Assembly (NCBI GenBank): GCA_037783545.1
Contig: JBBELK010000298.1
Location: 4,898,001 to 4,962,000, forward strand
From: Henricia sp. BOLD:AAB3569
Lineage: Eukaryota; Echinodermata; Asteroidea; Spinulosida; Echinasteridae
Reading direction: 5' to 3'
Length of the DNA stretch: 64,000 bases
Shown: one piece after another, positions 9,592-20,178 of the stretch
Numbering within the stretch: the stretch's first letter is position 1
How the letters are laid out: every line of letters begins with the position of its first letter
The notes under the pieces: generated by a model
What the model was told of the DNA's origin: nothing
The model's input: only the letters and a program-made list of their open reading frames with translations
Database searches by the model: none
Program-made: the position numbers and the translations under genes

Positions 9592-11187
9592 CTGGGCCAG
9601 GTGAATTCAGTTTCCTACTTGATTTTCCTACATGCATGATGTTGACTACTCATATACTGACTATCATTAGAATTGTTTTTGATTTTACTCAACAATGACT
9701 GGATGACTTGTGACTTGACGTACACAGAATCTGTGAAAATACCGTTTGTTATTATTAACTGGGAGTGGCATTCAGATTATGGAGGGAGCGCCAAAACCAT
9801 AGTCGACGCAACTTTGATTTTGACAGAGTACAAGAGAGACAACTTGATGCATGCATGGGCACATCTCGGGCCAGGAAGGAAAATGGCGAGCAATTTGTCT
9901 GGTAAACACCAATACATGTAGACACACACAAGTGTGCATACTAGAGAGAAAATGGAAACATGCATGTGACCTCAACAATAACGTGATCCGATTGCTTGTG
10001 CATATTAGAAGGCCAGCAAGCTTGGTTGGTTTTACGGATAGAACAATTCAATAGACACTTTGCATTAACCTGTAAAAGGGGTCTACCAGTAAAATTCCAG
10101 ATGTTTAATAGAAACACGCCTATTGTTAGCCAACAATATTTCCTGGTAATAAACATGTCAAATATAGACTACAAAAGTGTGGCATCAGTTGCTAGGGTAA
10201 CTGTGTCTGAACATTCACTGGTAATCCGAAACATCAATTGCTAAAGCACAGAGAAACAGTTCGCTGGTCTTTAGTGTAGACCCAGTAACCTTGGCAACAC
10301 ACAAAGGATGACATGTTCACTTAAGTTTCTCAACAAATGTTAGTCTTGTGGGCTGAAATACAGAAAGTTTGCTGAGTTTGTGCCATCAGTCAATGACCCT
10401 GGGTCTGTCCTTTTGGTAAGTACGTACAGTGACGAAATCTGGAGTGACTTAATTTTTGCTCATCAACCAATGTTTGCCTAATATAATGCCAATAAAGGTC
10501 TGTCCGTGGTGACCTTTAGTGTATAAAACTAATCTCGTAGCTTACCTTTTACATACATACGTTGGCTTCAATATAGGTGTTAGATTTAAACTTCTCTCTT
10601 TTCAGTTCAGTTGAGTTGGAGTTTTATTGAAAAATGACAACTTGAGTGCAGTGCTGTTGAACGCGTAACAGACATTTGTTGGGAATTTTTCAAATGTATT
10701 TTTGGATGCAACAAGTCGCACTATTCGTGTCACCTGACATGCATTGTATTCAAATACATGTATTTATAGGGCCACTAGAAACTGGTCAGGGGTAGTTTCA
10801 TTGTACACTTTTTGTGAGATACCGGTATGCATCGCTGTACATGTTGGCCTACGTAACTATGTACATGTACATGTACATGTACATAGCCTACAAGTGCAAG
10901 TCCATAGGTCCTTCTGTCACTGATAAACAAACTGAGATACATATTGCATGCTAATAATGGTATTTCTAGGCACGCAATGTCTGGAACAATACGATTATAT
11001 TGAGTACATTTTAGAAGTATGAACCATGGCCCTCTGACACAACTCTAATTGAGAAATAATTGTGTATTTTAAAGGTACACACCGGCTTCATTGGGCTATT
11101 TTGAGCTCGAAATTGACCCGTACAAGATTCTGAATGCCTTTCTGAAATAAACTGAACATATCCTAAAAAGAAACTACGTACTTCAAA
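9592..11187. repeat. Segmental duplicate D, copy 1 (upstream of T1)
   Basis: Nearly identical to 32894-34400 upstream of T4. It probably contains the promoter of T1, but no promoter motif can be asserted. The part at 10185-10312 is an inverted copy of MITE E3 (GTTGCTAGG..CCTTGGCAAC). The segment 11074-11187 is the truncated left end of the TACACACCG element seen whole at 34294-35141. A TACATGTAC microsatellite lies at 10859-10885. The small frames here are shared with the other copy only because the DNA is duplicated. Confidence 0.6.
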
Positions 11188-12879
11188 CCACGTACTTCAA
11201 ATCTATTGCATCGTCCGTCATAAAGTATAAAACCCGCCATGTCGCTTGTGAGTTGTAGTAAAAATGTTTTTGTGTCAAGGGCCGGTCGCGTTCACTGGTC
11301 GCACTCGCGTCATACATTTGACACGCACATCACATACAATACTGTACACGCGCACAGTGGGCGCGGGCGCACCGTGCAATGAAAACAATGTATGGAACAA
11401 AATTGCACGGCAGATGAAAAAAAATTGCACGTTATAGTGACTTAGCAAAAAATGGATTAAATATTGAACGACACGTGACCTGCTATCGTCCTATCAGATC
11501 ACAAGGATCTACTTGGGCGTTATATAAAAGGAAATAATGGGTAGGAAATAGTGTATGGAAATTCCCAATTCTATTTTTAGAGTACAGTACATGTAGGTAT
11601 CAAGCTAGTGTCTCTGGGTAACGGCGGTCTGGGTCTCGTGTAGAGATAACGGGCATAGAACTAATATGGTTTCCAGACAAAAAGGGTCTGACTATTTGCA
11701 AACGGCAGTCTGTTTGTTGCTAGCAGACGACGCCAGCGGCTCGAAAAATTTAACTGGACCAGGAATTCAAATGAGATTTTGGGTCCTAGATGAGGCTTTG
11801 TTTTGGTGCAAATCTTGTTTAGGGAACATGTACCGGTATGAGACATGGTTAGACATATTATTTTTTTTCATCAAAATGTTCAGAGAAATTTTTCCAAAAC
11901 CATCATTTTCCCTGACAAAGCAATATGTCAAATAAAGCCAGATTCTTTAACAAAATAGTAATTACAAACTTATTCGGGCAATAAACATACACTGTACATG
12001 TATTTTGACTATAATTTGAATTTTAAAAACACACATCGCAACGTAAGTCAACACCAGTAAACGGAGCGAATACGGCGGCGCGTGGTTTGCATTAGTATCG
12101 ATTACTGACGCTGAATTATTGTTATGAGTAGTCGATACCACATGTACGCGAACGCATGTCCACTGTATTGCACGCTGTATACACAGTACAGCGCGTAGTA
12201 CAGGTACCGGTACTAGACACTTTTTACACTAATTTCGCGCCAAATTTCAAAATTATAGAACACGTATACAAAATATCCGCCTTTGTTGCCACATTCAAAT
12301 CAAATTCAGACACTAAAATAGTTCATCAACTGTACCAGCAAATATGTCTCAATGTTGGGAAAATTATATTTTGCGAGTAATAAGGCAAATTTTAAAGTAT
12401 GTTTTTCCAAAAAAATATTTTTAACAAATTCAAAGTACATAACCTTTTTTTTCGATTTGTAAAATTCTGTGTCATATCTGCCTTTTTAAAGATTTGTTTG
12501 CCTTGGAATTATTTAAAGTAGGTCTTCAAAAGTCATTCTGCATGTTTTTTACTGGTTGTTTATTGCTTATTTTGTCCAAGCATTGCGTAGGATAACACCC
12601 ATACAATTTCAACATAAAAAAGCGCGCCAAATATAAAACACACCAACAGCCGTTAATCATTCGCACATGCGTAGTACAAGTCTGTGTTGCCCTCAGACAG
12701 CCTTATGGTGCACACCACTACCGTAAATCAGGCCCCCATAAGAACCAATGCTAATAAATGCCCAATTCTTAAAAATCATTTTAAAATACTCAACTCTCTC
12801 AGCTTCTTAGGACAACAACCAAAATACTCAATAAAGTCTCATTTTTTCAATTCTGTCAGTAATCCATCACTTTTATTCC
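11188..12879. repeat. Array spacer block with several shared segments
   Basis: No gene. The segment 11535-11940 (GGTAGGAAATAGTGTATGG, then a GACGACGCCAGCGGCTCG motif) matches 24360-24830 and partly 55540 and 61210. The segment 12020-12400 matches 24950-25310 and 43850-44180. The segment 12480-12870 matches 25390-25750. Confidence 0.5.
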
Positions 12880-13010
12880 CTAATTTCCACTTGAAACAAA
12901 ACTACCCCTATAAGAGTGAAAATTGCCAGCGTCCATTTTGGAAAAAGTCACATACGCTACTGGGCAAAATACATGTAGGGCTAATTCCTTTTAATTTTGA
13001 GGTTTTGAGG
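12880..13010 (-). pseudogene. Small TRIM-NHL remnant
   Basis: The minus strand matches the propeller fragment of the decayed copies at 25762, 35668 and 44373 (LKIKGISPILP.. then FFQNGRWQFSLL). Homology stops at about 13010. The piece is far too short to function. An extra CATGTA relative to the copy at 25828 sits at 12972-12977. Confidence 0.5.
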
Positions 13011-13790
13011 CTGGATGATGCACCCCTACTTTTCAATTTCTCCCCCACTTTTTTGCCTCCCATCAGCCCATATCTGATTTTATTCATGTTTTGTTGGCAA
13101 AATCATGGTACTGTGGGCAAAAATTGAAAAGTTAATGAAACTAATATTTATACACCGCTGATAAAACGCCACGACAATGGCAATGCTATTACATTATATT
13201 ACATTTATGTCTATACAAGCTTGATGCGTTAGGGCACTTACCCGCTTACCGCCTATGTAACACCCCCTGATATAAAGCTCTTTCCGATATAAAGCTCCTT
13301 TTTCTAAGTCCCGGGCCATTATTCTGTGCATTGTGGTACTTATATCGCTATCTGGATATATTTATCAAGCTTAAATTATTTGGGTCCCTTTGAAAAGCGC
13401 TATAATGGAATTTACTGTAGTGTTTTTTCAGTAAAATAGGAAAATAATACAGCATTCTTAAAGAGGTAATACATGTAGAACAATTGCCAAAATAATTAAG
13501 TTTTCTCTTTTTAAAAATAGAGAATACATGTGGTACACGTACATATCTACAAATTGTCTCATCATGACCATGTGAATTGTCACATGGTCATTAGGAGACA
13601 TTTTGATTTTACTCAACAATTGATTTTCACACGTGGTTTAAGTTAAACATGATTTTTGAATAAAGTTAGAACACATGATTGGTAAACTGTTAAAAGGGGG
13701 CGTTATTTCCACTCGTAATTAGAAGCCCATGTTTATAAAACTGCTCTGTAGAAATTCTGCCACATACGTAATGCAGTAATAGAGCACTAA
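13011..13790. repeat. Array spacer block before T2
   Basis: Unit segments B (GCCACGACAATGGCAATGC at 13169) and the TCACATGGTCATTAGGAGACA hairpin block (about 13557-13605), shortened relative to the T1 unit. No gene. Confidence 0.5.
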
Positions 13791-13944
13791 AGTGAAAACG
13801 TCACCCTTTGTGTGTTGCCATGGTTTTTGGGTCTACACTAAAACCAGTGAACTGTTTCCCTGCGCTTTAGCAATGGACGTTTCAGATTACCAGCGAATGT
13901 TTAGACCCAATTACCATGGCAACTGACGTCACACTTTAGTTGTC
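13791..13944. mobile_element. MITE E3, copy beside T2
   Basis: Ends AGAGCACTAAAGTG and CACTTTAGTTGTC with inner CCATGG blocks, at the same relative position as beside T1. Confidence 0.65.
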
Positions 13945-14273
13945 CATTCTTCTGAAAACTTGAAAAATCCATGCATGGTTTTTGTGTTGAGTTAAATGGT
14001 AAAAAAGTCTTCTGCAAAAGACTTATTAGAAAACCATCTCCAGTTTCTAATCCAAAGTACATGTACCATTTTGAACTGAAATAAAATCATGTGCAGTGGT
14101 GTTTGGTACCATTGTTATTAACACTTTTTTCTTATCAACTCGTTGGGGGAAAAAATGGGGTCACTGCACAAATGATGTGTTCTACCTTTAACCAAGTTTT
14201 AATTTACATGAAAGCAACATTCAATTACATGTATTTTGTACCGGTACATGTATCCTTCATGATCACTCTCACC

Positions 14274-16057
14274 TCACGCTTTTTGGTAGACATCAATGGT
14301 GTTATGTCCAGCCACCACCAGATCACCCTGGGGTGTAAGAGTGATGGAACTACCGGTAGGATGTGAACATTTTGGGATTGCACATGATGCAATGTATTGG
14401 CCATCAGGACTGTACTGGAGAATACATGTATTGCCAGAACTGAAAAAGCTACCTACAGCAACATAGATGTTGCCATTACTGTCACAGCAGACATACATTA
14501 ATATTGGAAATTTGTTCTGCTGTATGTGACTGGTCATATCCACTGAGAATACCATCTGACCATCATAGCTTATGGAAAGCAACTTCCTCTCAGAGTGCTT
14601 AGTGTAAATGAGCTGCTGCTTGTAGATGGTGAGATAATTACCAATCATTGGACCATGTACTGTCTTGATGTGGGATCCATCTGGGTTGTGTAGGGATATC
14701 TCCTGACTATTCCTGTAACCAACTGCTATCAGATTGTTGCTGTCCACTGCCAGACATGTTGGCTGGCTGTGTTGGGCGAGATGTGGTTTAAACTGTTGAA
14801 GAAGCTGACATCGTGTATTAAAGACCTTAACTGTACGTTGGTCCAGAAGGATGAGCTGGTCATCTTTGTTCACTGCGAGCCTACATACACTGCTCAATCC
14901 TGTAATGTTGAGGTCTTGTACATCAAAGGCTGTAGGGGTTGCACCTAAGTGGTGGCTTGTTGTTTTAGATAATGAACATGTGAACACCTGGGTTCCGTTT
15001 TCTCTAATACCAACAAAACTATTGTTGGACAAGACTGCAAGTAATGGTACGGTTCCTAGATTTATGGCTTTGCTTGGACCTAATCTTGTCTTAAGTTTCC
15101 ACTTTACAGGCTGCCGTTGCTTTTCTGTAACCAACTTGCCAACAAATTTCTCATCACTTTCAGATTCAAAGTCCATGAAAGATAATCCTTCAGGAATTTT
15201 CTCTGGCTGTTTTTTTGCCAGTTCAATAAGATTATGTAAGACTTTGTTTTGAAGTTCCAGAATCTCATAGTGACTTGCTTGAGTCACAAGTTGGTTCACC
15301 TCCTCAAGCTTCTGTTTTGACTTTGTCAGCTCGTTGCTGTTGGAAGCTTGGACAGCTTCAAATTTGCTGACTCTCTCCTTGTAAATCTTTTCCGTTTCTC
15401 TCACAAGTTTCTTTTCTTCTGCTCTGATCTTGGCAACCTCCTCATCAGCTTTTCTGGAGATTTTCTTCTTGGTGTCAGTGAATGCAGCATCCATTTCCTT
15501 GCGCATTGTGTCAGTTTCTTGGATTGTAGTGCTGAATTGTGTCTTGCTGTTCTCAGCTGCAGCAATTGAGTCCCCTATTGTTTTCTTGCATTGCTTGACA
15601 GCCTCGGGCAGATCCACAAGGGAGTGTCGTCCATGTTGAAGGACTGAACAGGTTGTGCATACTAACTGCTTGCATGTGTCACAGTAGATCTTAAGGCTCT
15701 CATCTGGATGCTTGCCACATTTTGGAAGCTCTTCTCTGAGTTTACTTTTGTATTTAATCTCTCCTGATTGAAACTGAGCCATGGTATAAATCTTGTGAGA
15801 TTTCATCAGAGTAAAACGTTCATGTGCCTTTTGGCATTCCTGACAGAGGAAATGTTCACAGTCCATGCATCTTGAGATGGCCTGATTCTGTTCATCACAG
15901 CCTTGACATTTGATGACCGACTCTTGCCGCTTTTTAAGTAACTTCTCCTGTATTGTAAATTCTTCAACCAGTGCACTCAATCGAAAGTCATTAGGTAAGC
16001 CATTAACCCCAAATTCACCCAATTTTGTTTCACATCTGCAAAGAGGACAGGTCAGCT
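14274..16057 (-). CDS. T2: TRIM-NHL gene lacking most of the RING (5'-truncated)
   Basis: From the distal RING pair CPLC onward this is a full TRIM-NHL frame: B-box 1 (CQGC..H), B-box 2 (CGKH..H), coiled coil, then propeller to YQKA and the stop. Homology to T3 ends abruptly at 16057, where the upstream DNA becomes a poly-G/GT tract; about 57 N-terminal residues with six of the eight RING zinc ligands are missing. No in-frame ATG precedes the remaining B-box region. The first part is almost identical to T3 while the coiled coil matches T1. Two residues (TG) are added near the C-terminus by a CCGGTA insertion at about 14353. Either a real truncation, probably non-functional as a ligase, or an assembly break at the homopolymer. 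Confidence 0.7.
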
Positions 16058-16380
16058 GTGGGGGTGGGGGGGGGGGGGGGGGGGGGGTGGGTGGGGGGGG
16101 GGGGGGGGGGGTGGGTGGGGGGGGTGGTAATTCCCCTACTTTTAAAAGTGGGGGCTAACATATCAATTTTCCCCCCACTTTTTTGCCTCCCATATCTGAT
16201 TTAATTCATGTTTTGTCGGCAAAATCATGTTACTGTCGGCAAATTCGGGGTGGGGGGGGGGTGGTAATTCCCCTACTTTTAAAAGTGGGGGCTAACATAT
16301 CAATTTTCCCCCCACTTTTTTGCCTCCCATATCTGATTTAATTCATGTTTTGTCGGCAAAATCATGTTACTGTCGGCAAA
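16058..16380. repeat. Poly-G tract and tandem spacer duplication
   Basis: The stretch 16058-16130 is almost pure G with scattered T. A segment beginning GGTAATTCCCCTACTTTT and ending GTCGGCAAATT then occurs twice, near 16124-16245 and 16261-16381, with a second G-run between. Reading across such runs is unreliable. Confidence 0.75.
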
Positions 16381-16530
16381 TTAAAACGCCACGACAATGG
16401 CAATGCTATTACATTATATTACATTTATGTCCATACAAGATTGATGCATGAGGGCACTTACCCGCTTACCTAGACAGAATGATTCTGTCCCTACGGGTTT
16501 CCCGTAGGGACAGAAGGTACCTCTTTTATA
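16381..16530. repeat. Spacer block B remnant with short hairpin
   Basis: The segment matches spacer B up to CTTACC at about 16470. It is followed by a perfect short hairpin CTGTCCCTACGGG-TTT-CCCGTAGGGACAG near 16485-16514. Confidence 0.6.
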
Positions 16531-17298
16531 CAGTGGATTGTTGTCATTTTGCCTCGAAATTAGAATCACACCCAACTATTTCCAGCTAGTTGTTTCCTGT
16601 AGTTGTTTTAGATATTCTTGATTAGAAGACAAATAAAAAGCACTACTTACATTGCCGTTTTTGAATCAAAAACGTCTATTTCCGACAATCTTCGACGAAG
16701 AAATTTCTCGGACTCCTTATCACGATAAAAACGATTGCAAACGTGTAGTTGTGCATTGACGGACGCCCAAAGAGAACGTCAAACGAAACTGTACATTGTA
16801 TGCCGCGCCGTATAAATGCGCGTGACATAAGAGCGCCACCCGTACTCTCATAGGGCCTCCGTAGATGCACACCAACTGTACGTTCGCAAAAAAAGACCAC
16901 GTCGAACTTTGGCCTGACTCCACACTAGAATCGATTAGAATGGGTTTTCCTGGACACAACAAGAAATCGCAGTGTACACGTATGTTTTCATACGAAAAAT
17001 GGAATCGATCTGGAATAGAATTTTGATTCTTTTTGGAATCGGAGTCGACTCCGAAAATGCTGGAGCGCCCCCAAGCGTTAAGCCTAGCCAACTTTATTTT
17101 AGCTGGTCACATCGTAACAACAGGTTTTCTCGTCGAAGATTGTCGGAAATAGACGTTTTTTATTGAAAAACGGCAATGTAAGTAGTTCTTTTTTGTTTGT
17201 TTTCCAATCAATAATATCTCAAACCAATGCAGGACACAACCAGCTGGAAATATTTGGGTGTGATTCTAATTTCGAGGCAAAATTACAACAATCCACTG
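16531..17298. mobile_element. Foldback element with TA flanks (Tc1/mariner-like MITE)
   Basis: The ends CAGTGGATTGTTG and CAACAATCCACTG continue into about 60 bp of inverted repeat (TTTTGCCTCGAAATTAGAAT..). A second inner inverted pair lies near 16650-16700 and 17120-17180 (TCTATTTCCGACAATCTTCG). TA lies on both sides. The interior has no transposase frame. CAGT ends with TA duplication suggest a Tc1/mariner-related non-autonomous element. Confidence 0.75.
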
Positions 17299-17351
17299 TA
17301 TGAAAGGAAAGCTCACTGACTACCGCTTACCGACAACCTCCGCCCCTTCCC

Positions 17352-17720
17352 GCTGAGCAACACATCGGGAAAGCTCCCAGAAGATGCAAAACGAACAACA
17401 CAGGGTTTCGCTTTGAATTCTTGGAACCCTTAACAAACGCTGTTGTCGTTTGACTCAAAAATGAAGCCAGCGCTACGCAGAATTAGTTGCCTAAAAGTAT
17501 TGCAGAAAACTTTGTCAGTGCTCACAGACATCTACTGATTGAGCAAAATATATTTACAGCCCTATTTCCTCCTGTTTTGTGTCATAAATGTGTTTTTCTT
17601 CATGACATACTCGCGTCGGGATTCCAACCTGTCCGCCATGTTTTACTACTCGTGGTTTCTAGGGGACGTCATTACATCGCGCCTTCCACCACAGACCCGC
17701 TCGCGAGCTTGGGTAGTGGT
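17352..17720 (-). other. Gene-start-like module, inverted copy
   Basis: The minus strand carries AAAACATGGCGGAC (ATG at 17637-17639) with flanking DNA that matches 59400-59790 on the plus strand. The conserved part before the ATG includes ATTACATCG-type promoter DNA, and after it GGTTGGAATCCCGAC. The reading frame is not conserved beyond about ten codons. This may be a duplicated promoter plus first exon of another gene, or an undescribed repeat. Confidence 0.4.
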
Positions 17721-17742
17721 GTAAGTCCCTGGGGAGGCACGA

Positions 17743-17905
17743 GTATTGTTACGCCCCAACTACACCAACCGTCCCAACTTATTGTTGAGACTTCTGAACA
17801 ATAACTTGGGAACTATCCCAACAATAGTTGGGCCAGCTCCAACTTATTGTTAGGAAGTCTCAACAATAAGTTGGGACCGTGGGTGTAGTTGGGGCGTAAC
17901 AGTAT
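17743..17905. mobile_element. Short foldback element built from CAACTTATTGTT units
   Basis: GTTACGCCCCAACTACACC on the left pairs with its complement ending at 17900. Inside, CCCAACTTATTGTTGAGACT and its complement pair again, and a third AACAATA..TTGTT pairing occupies the loop. It is a compact self-complementary unit with no coding capacity. Confidence 0.7.
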
Positions 17906-18174
17906 CACAAGGGAAGCGTTATACTCCTGTATCTTTCCCGACTCTCGTTTCCATGTGCGACCGACACTCAGACCTCGTTTCCACGCAAGATCTCATCGAA
18001 TTTGCGAAAATGTCCGTGAATTCTCGAATAATCAGATTCAGCTTCAATGGCCACGAGGAGTTCAAAGCCGTTCAGCCGTTGACTTCAAAATAAACAAGTT
18101 ACAATCCAACAAAATCTTGACCTTGTTTTGAGTGATTAATTTATTTTATTGTTTACATGTAATACCATTAGCCG
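17906..18174. other. Spacer, nothing recognised
   Basis: No gene, element end or shared unit segment was seen. Confidence 0.4.
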
Positions 18175-18256
18175 GCCTCGGCCTCAGAGGTTGTGGCCTC
18201 GGGCTCGTGGCCTTGGCCTCAGAGGTCGTGGCCTCGGCCTCGGAGGTTGTGGCCTT
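18175..18256. repeat. GGCCTCGGCCTC simple repeat
   Basis: Variants of GGCCTCGGCCTCAGAGGTT are repeated about five times. Confidence 0.85.
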
Positions 18257-19180
18257 GACTACAACACTGGAAAATAATACAGCATTCTTAAAGAGGTAAT
18301 ATAGACCAATTTCCAAAATAATTAAGTTTTCTTTTCTAAATTGAGAATAGTACATGTACATATCTACAAATTGTCTCACCATGACCATGTGAATTGTAAC
18401 ATGGTCATTAGGAGACATTTTGACTTTCCAATGGATGATGCCAAGTTTTGATGTACCATGCCGGTCCGGCCCACCACACGAAACATACAATGGACACAAA
18501 TAACATTTGGTAAGGTCATTAACAGATCTCACAGGGCTACATGTATGCACAAGTGAACAATCTCACCAAGGATTATTGCAGTGCATTCCGGTATGTTTTA
18601 ACTGTGGATTTTCTTTTCTGATAAGTATGACCATCTCATTCCCCCTGCAAATGCTGTATTTCCCCGCAGAGAATTTTTACATGTGGATTTGAGTTAAACA
18701 TGGTTTTTGAATAAAGTTAGAACACATGATTGGTAAACTGTTAAAAGGGGCGTTATTTCCACGTTATTAGAAGCCCATGTTTATAAAACTGCTCTGTAGA
18801 AATTCTGCCACATACGTAGTGCAGTAATTCTTCTGAAAACTTGAAAAATCCATGTATGGTTTTTGTGTTAAATGGTAAAAAATGGTAAAAAATGGTTAAA
18901 TGGTAAAAAAGTCTCCTGCAAAAGACTTATTAGAAAACCATCTTCAGTTTCTAATCCAAAGTACATGTACCATTTTGGACTGAAATAAAATCATGTGGTG
19001 TTTGGTACCATTGTTATTAACACTTTTTTTCTTATCAACTCGTGGGGAAAAAATGGGGTCACTGCAAATGATGTGTTCTACCTTTAACCAAGTTTTAATT
19101 TACACAAAAGCTTTCTTAAAAAGCAACATTCAATTATTTTGTTATACATCTTTCATGATCACTTTCACCTCACGCTTTTT
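18257..19180. repeat. Array spacer and 3' flank of T3
   Basis: The same block order as beside T1: hairpin block at about 18375-18420, then GAATAAAGTTAGAACAC, then the 3' flank block. MITE E3 is absent here (GCAGTAATTCTTCTG is uninterrupted at about 18822). ATGGTAAAAA is repeated in tandem near 18872-18910. Confidence 0.6.
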
Positions 19181-20178
19181 TAGTGCCAATGATTTTCCGT
19201 TTCAGAAAAGGGCAAATTCCGTTTTTGAAAAACATGAATTCCGTTTCAGACAAAATAAATTCCGTTTCATGTTCTTTAATAGATAAAAGGTTGTTAATGC
19301 CCAGGGAGTCGATTATAAACATAACTTTTGTTTGCTTTGCCCGCGCAGATGCAGACAAATTCACAAGTGGTGCAGCTTTCCTTTTTTTTGAAGCCAGCAT
19401 TGTGATATCTTTTCTCAATTGTAAAAACTTTCGTTAAACTTTTTAACGGAATTATATTGAGATGCAGATCGTAATTTTTTTTTTTTAAATCAACGGCCGA
19501 TTCAGTTCCGGAGTTGGCAATTTCTAAAACGTAATGCACTGACTCACTGACTGATTGCTGCAACAAAAACAAGAAACATGTAACAGCCGTTGCACTGCAG
19601 TATCATTGCATGACGTCACCGTGTTCTTCTCCTCCACACAGAAACAAATTGTCAGCCATTTTGTTTTCGCTTTGGCGACAAAATGTTGAAAGTTTATGGT
19701 TGATTTTAGACCTTTCCGAGATGAAAAATCAATGTGTGTGTTCATATAGAGCGTAGGTAAGCTAGTTTGAGTATAATTGTTGATAACAGGGAGGGAGAAA
19801 ATGCAATTTGGGTGAACAAAAAATGTAAAGATCGTGCCGTGAATGTGATGATTTTGCCCTCGCGTCTAACGTGTATTCATTTGCAATGTACATGTACATG
19901 TACTTCTGGTCGAGTCAACGGTGAATCTCGTAACTTTTTAGGGTCTGATTTCTGATGCTTTTTTAGTTTAACAAAAAGAAGCTTAATAAAGAATGCAGTG
20001 TTAAGTTAGCTTGATCAATTTCAATAGGTTTGGCCTTAATAACATGAAAAAAACCTACGTTTTTGTCACTATATTTACAATTTTTTTTACTTCAAACTCA
20101 AATCCCGTTTTCCGTTTCAAAGGGCAGATTCCGCGAATTCCGTCCGTTTTCCGCGATCGCGGAAAATCATTGGCCCTA
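19181..20178. mobile_element. DNA transposon E5, copy 1, inserted at the T3 stop codon
   Basis: The ends TAGTGCCAATGATTTTCCG and CGGAAAATCATTGGCCCTA are inverted. The 6-bp duplication CTTTTT lies at 19175-19180 and 20179-20184, and removing the element restores the normal TRIM 3' end (CACGCTTTTTGGTAG). The element is 998 bp with no transposase frame recognised. A shorter copy (653 bp) with its own 6-bp duplication is at 44753-45405. Superfamily uncertain; 6-bp duplications are known for a few groups such as IS3EU and Dada. Confidence 0.85.
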
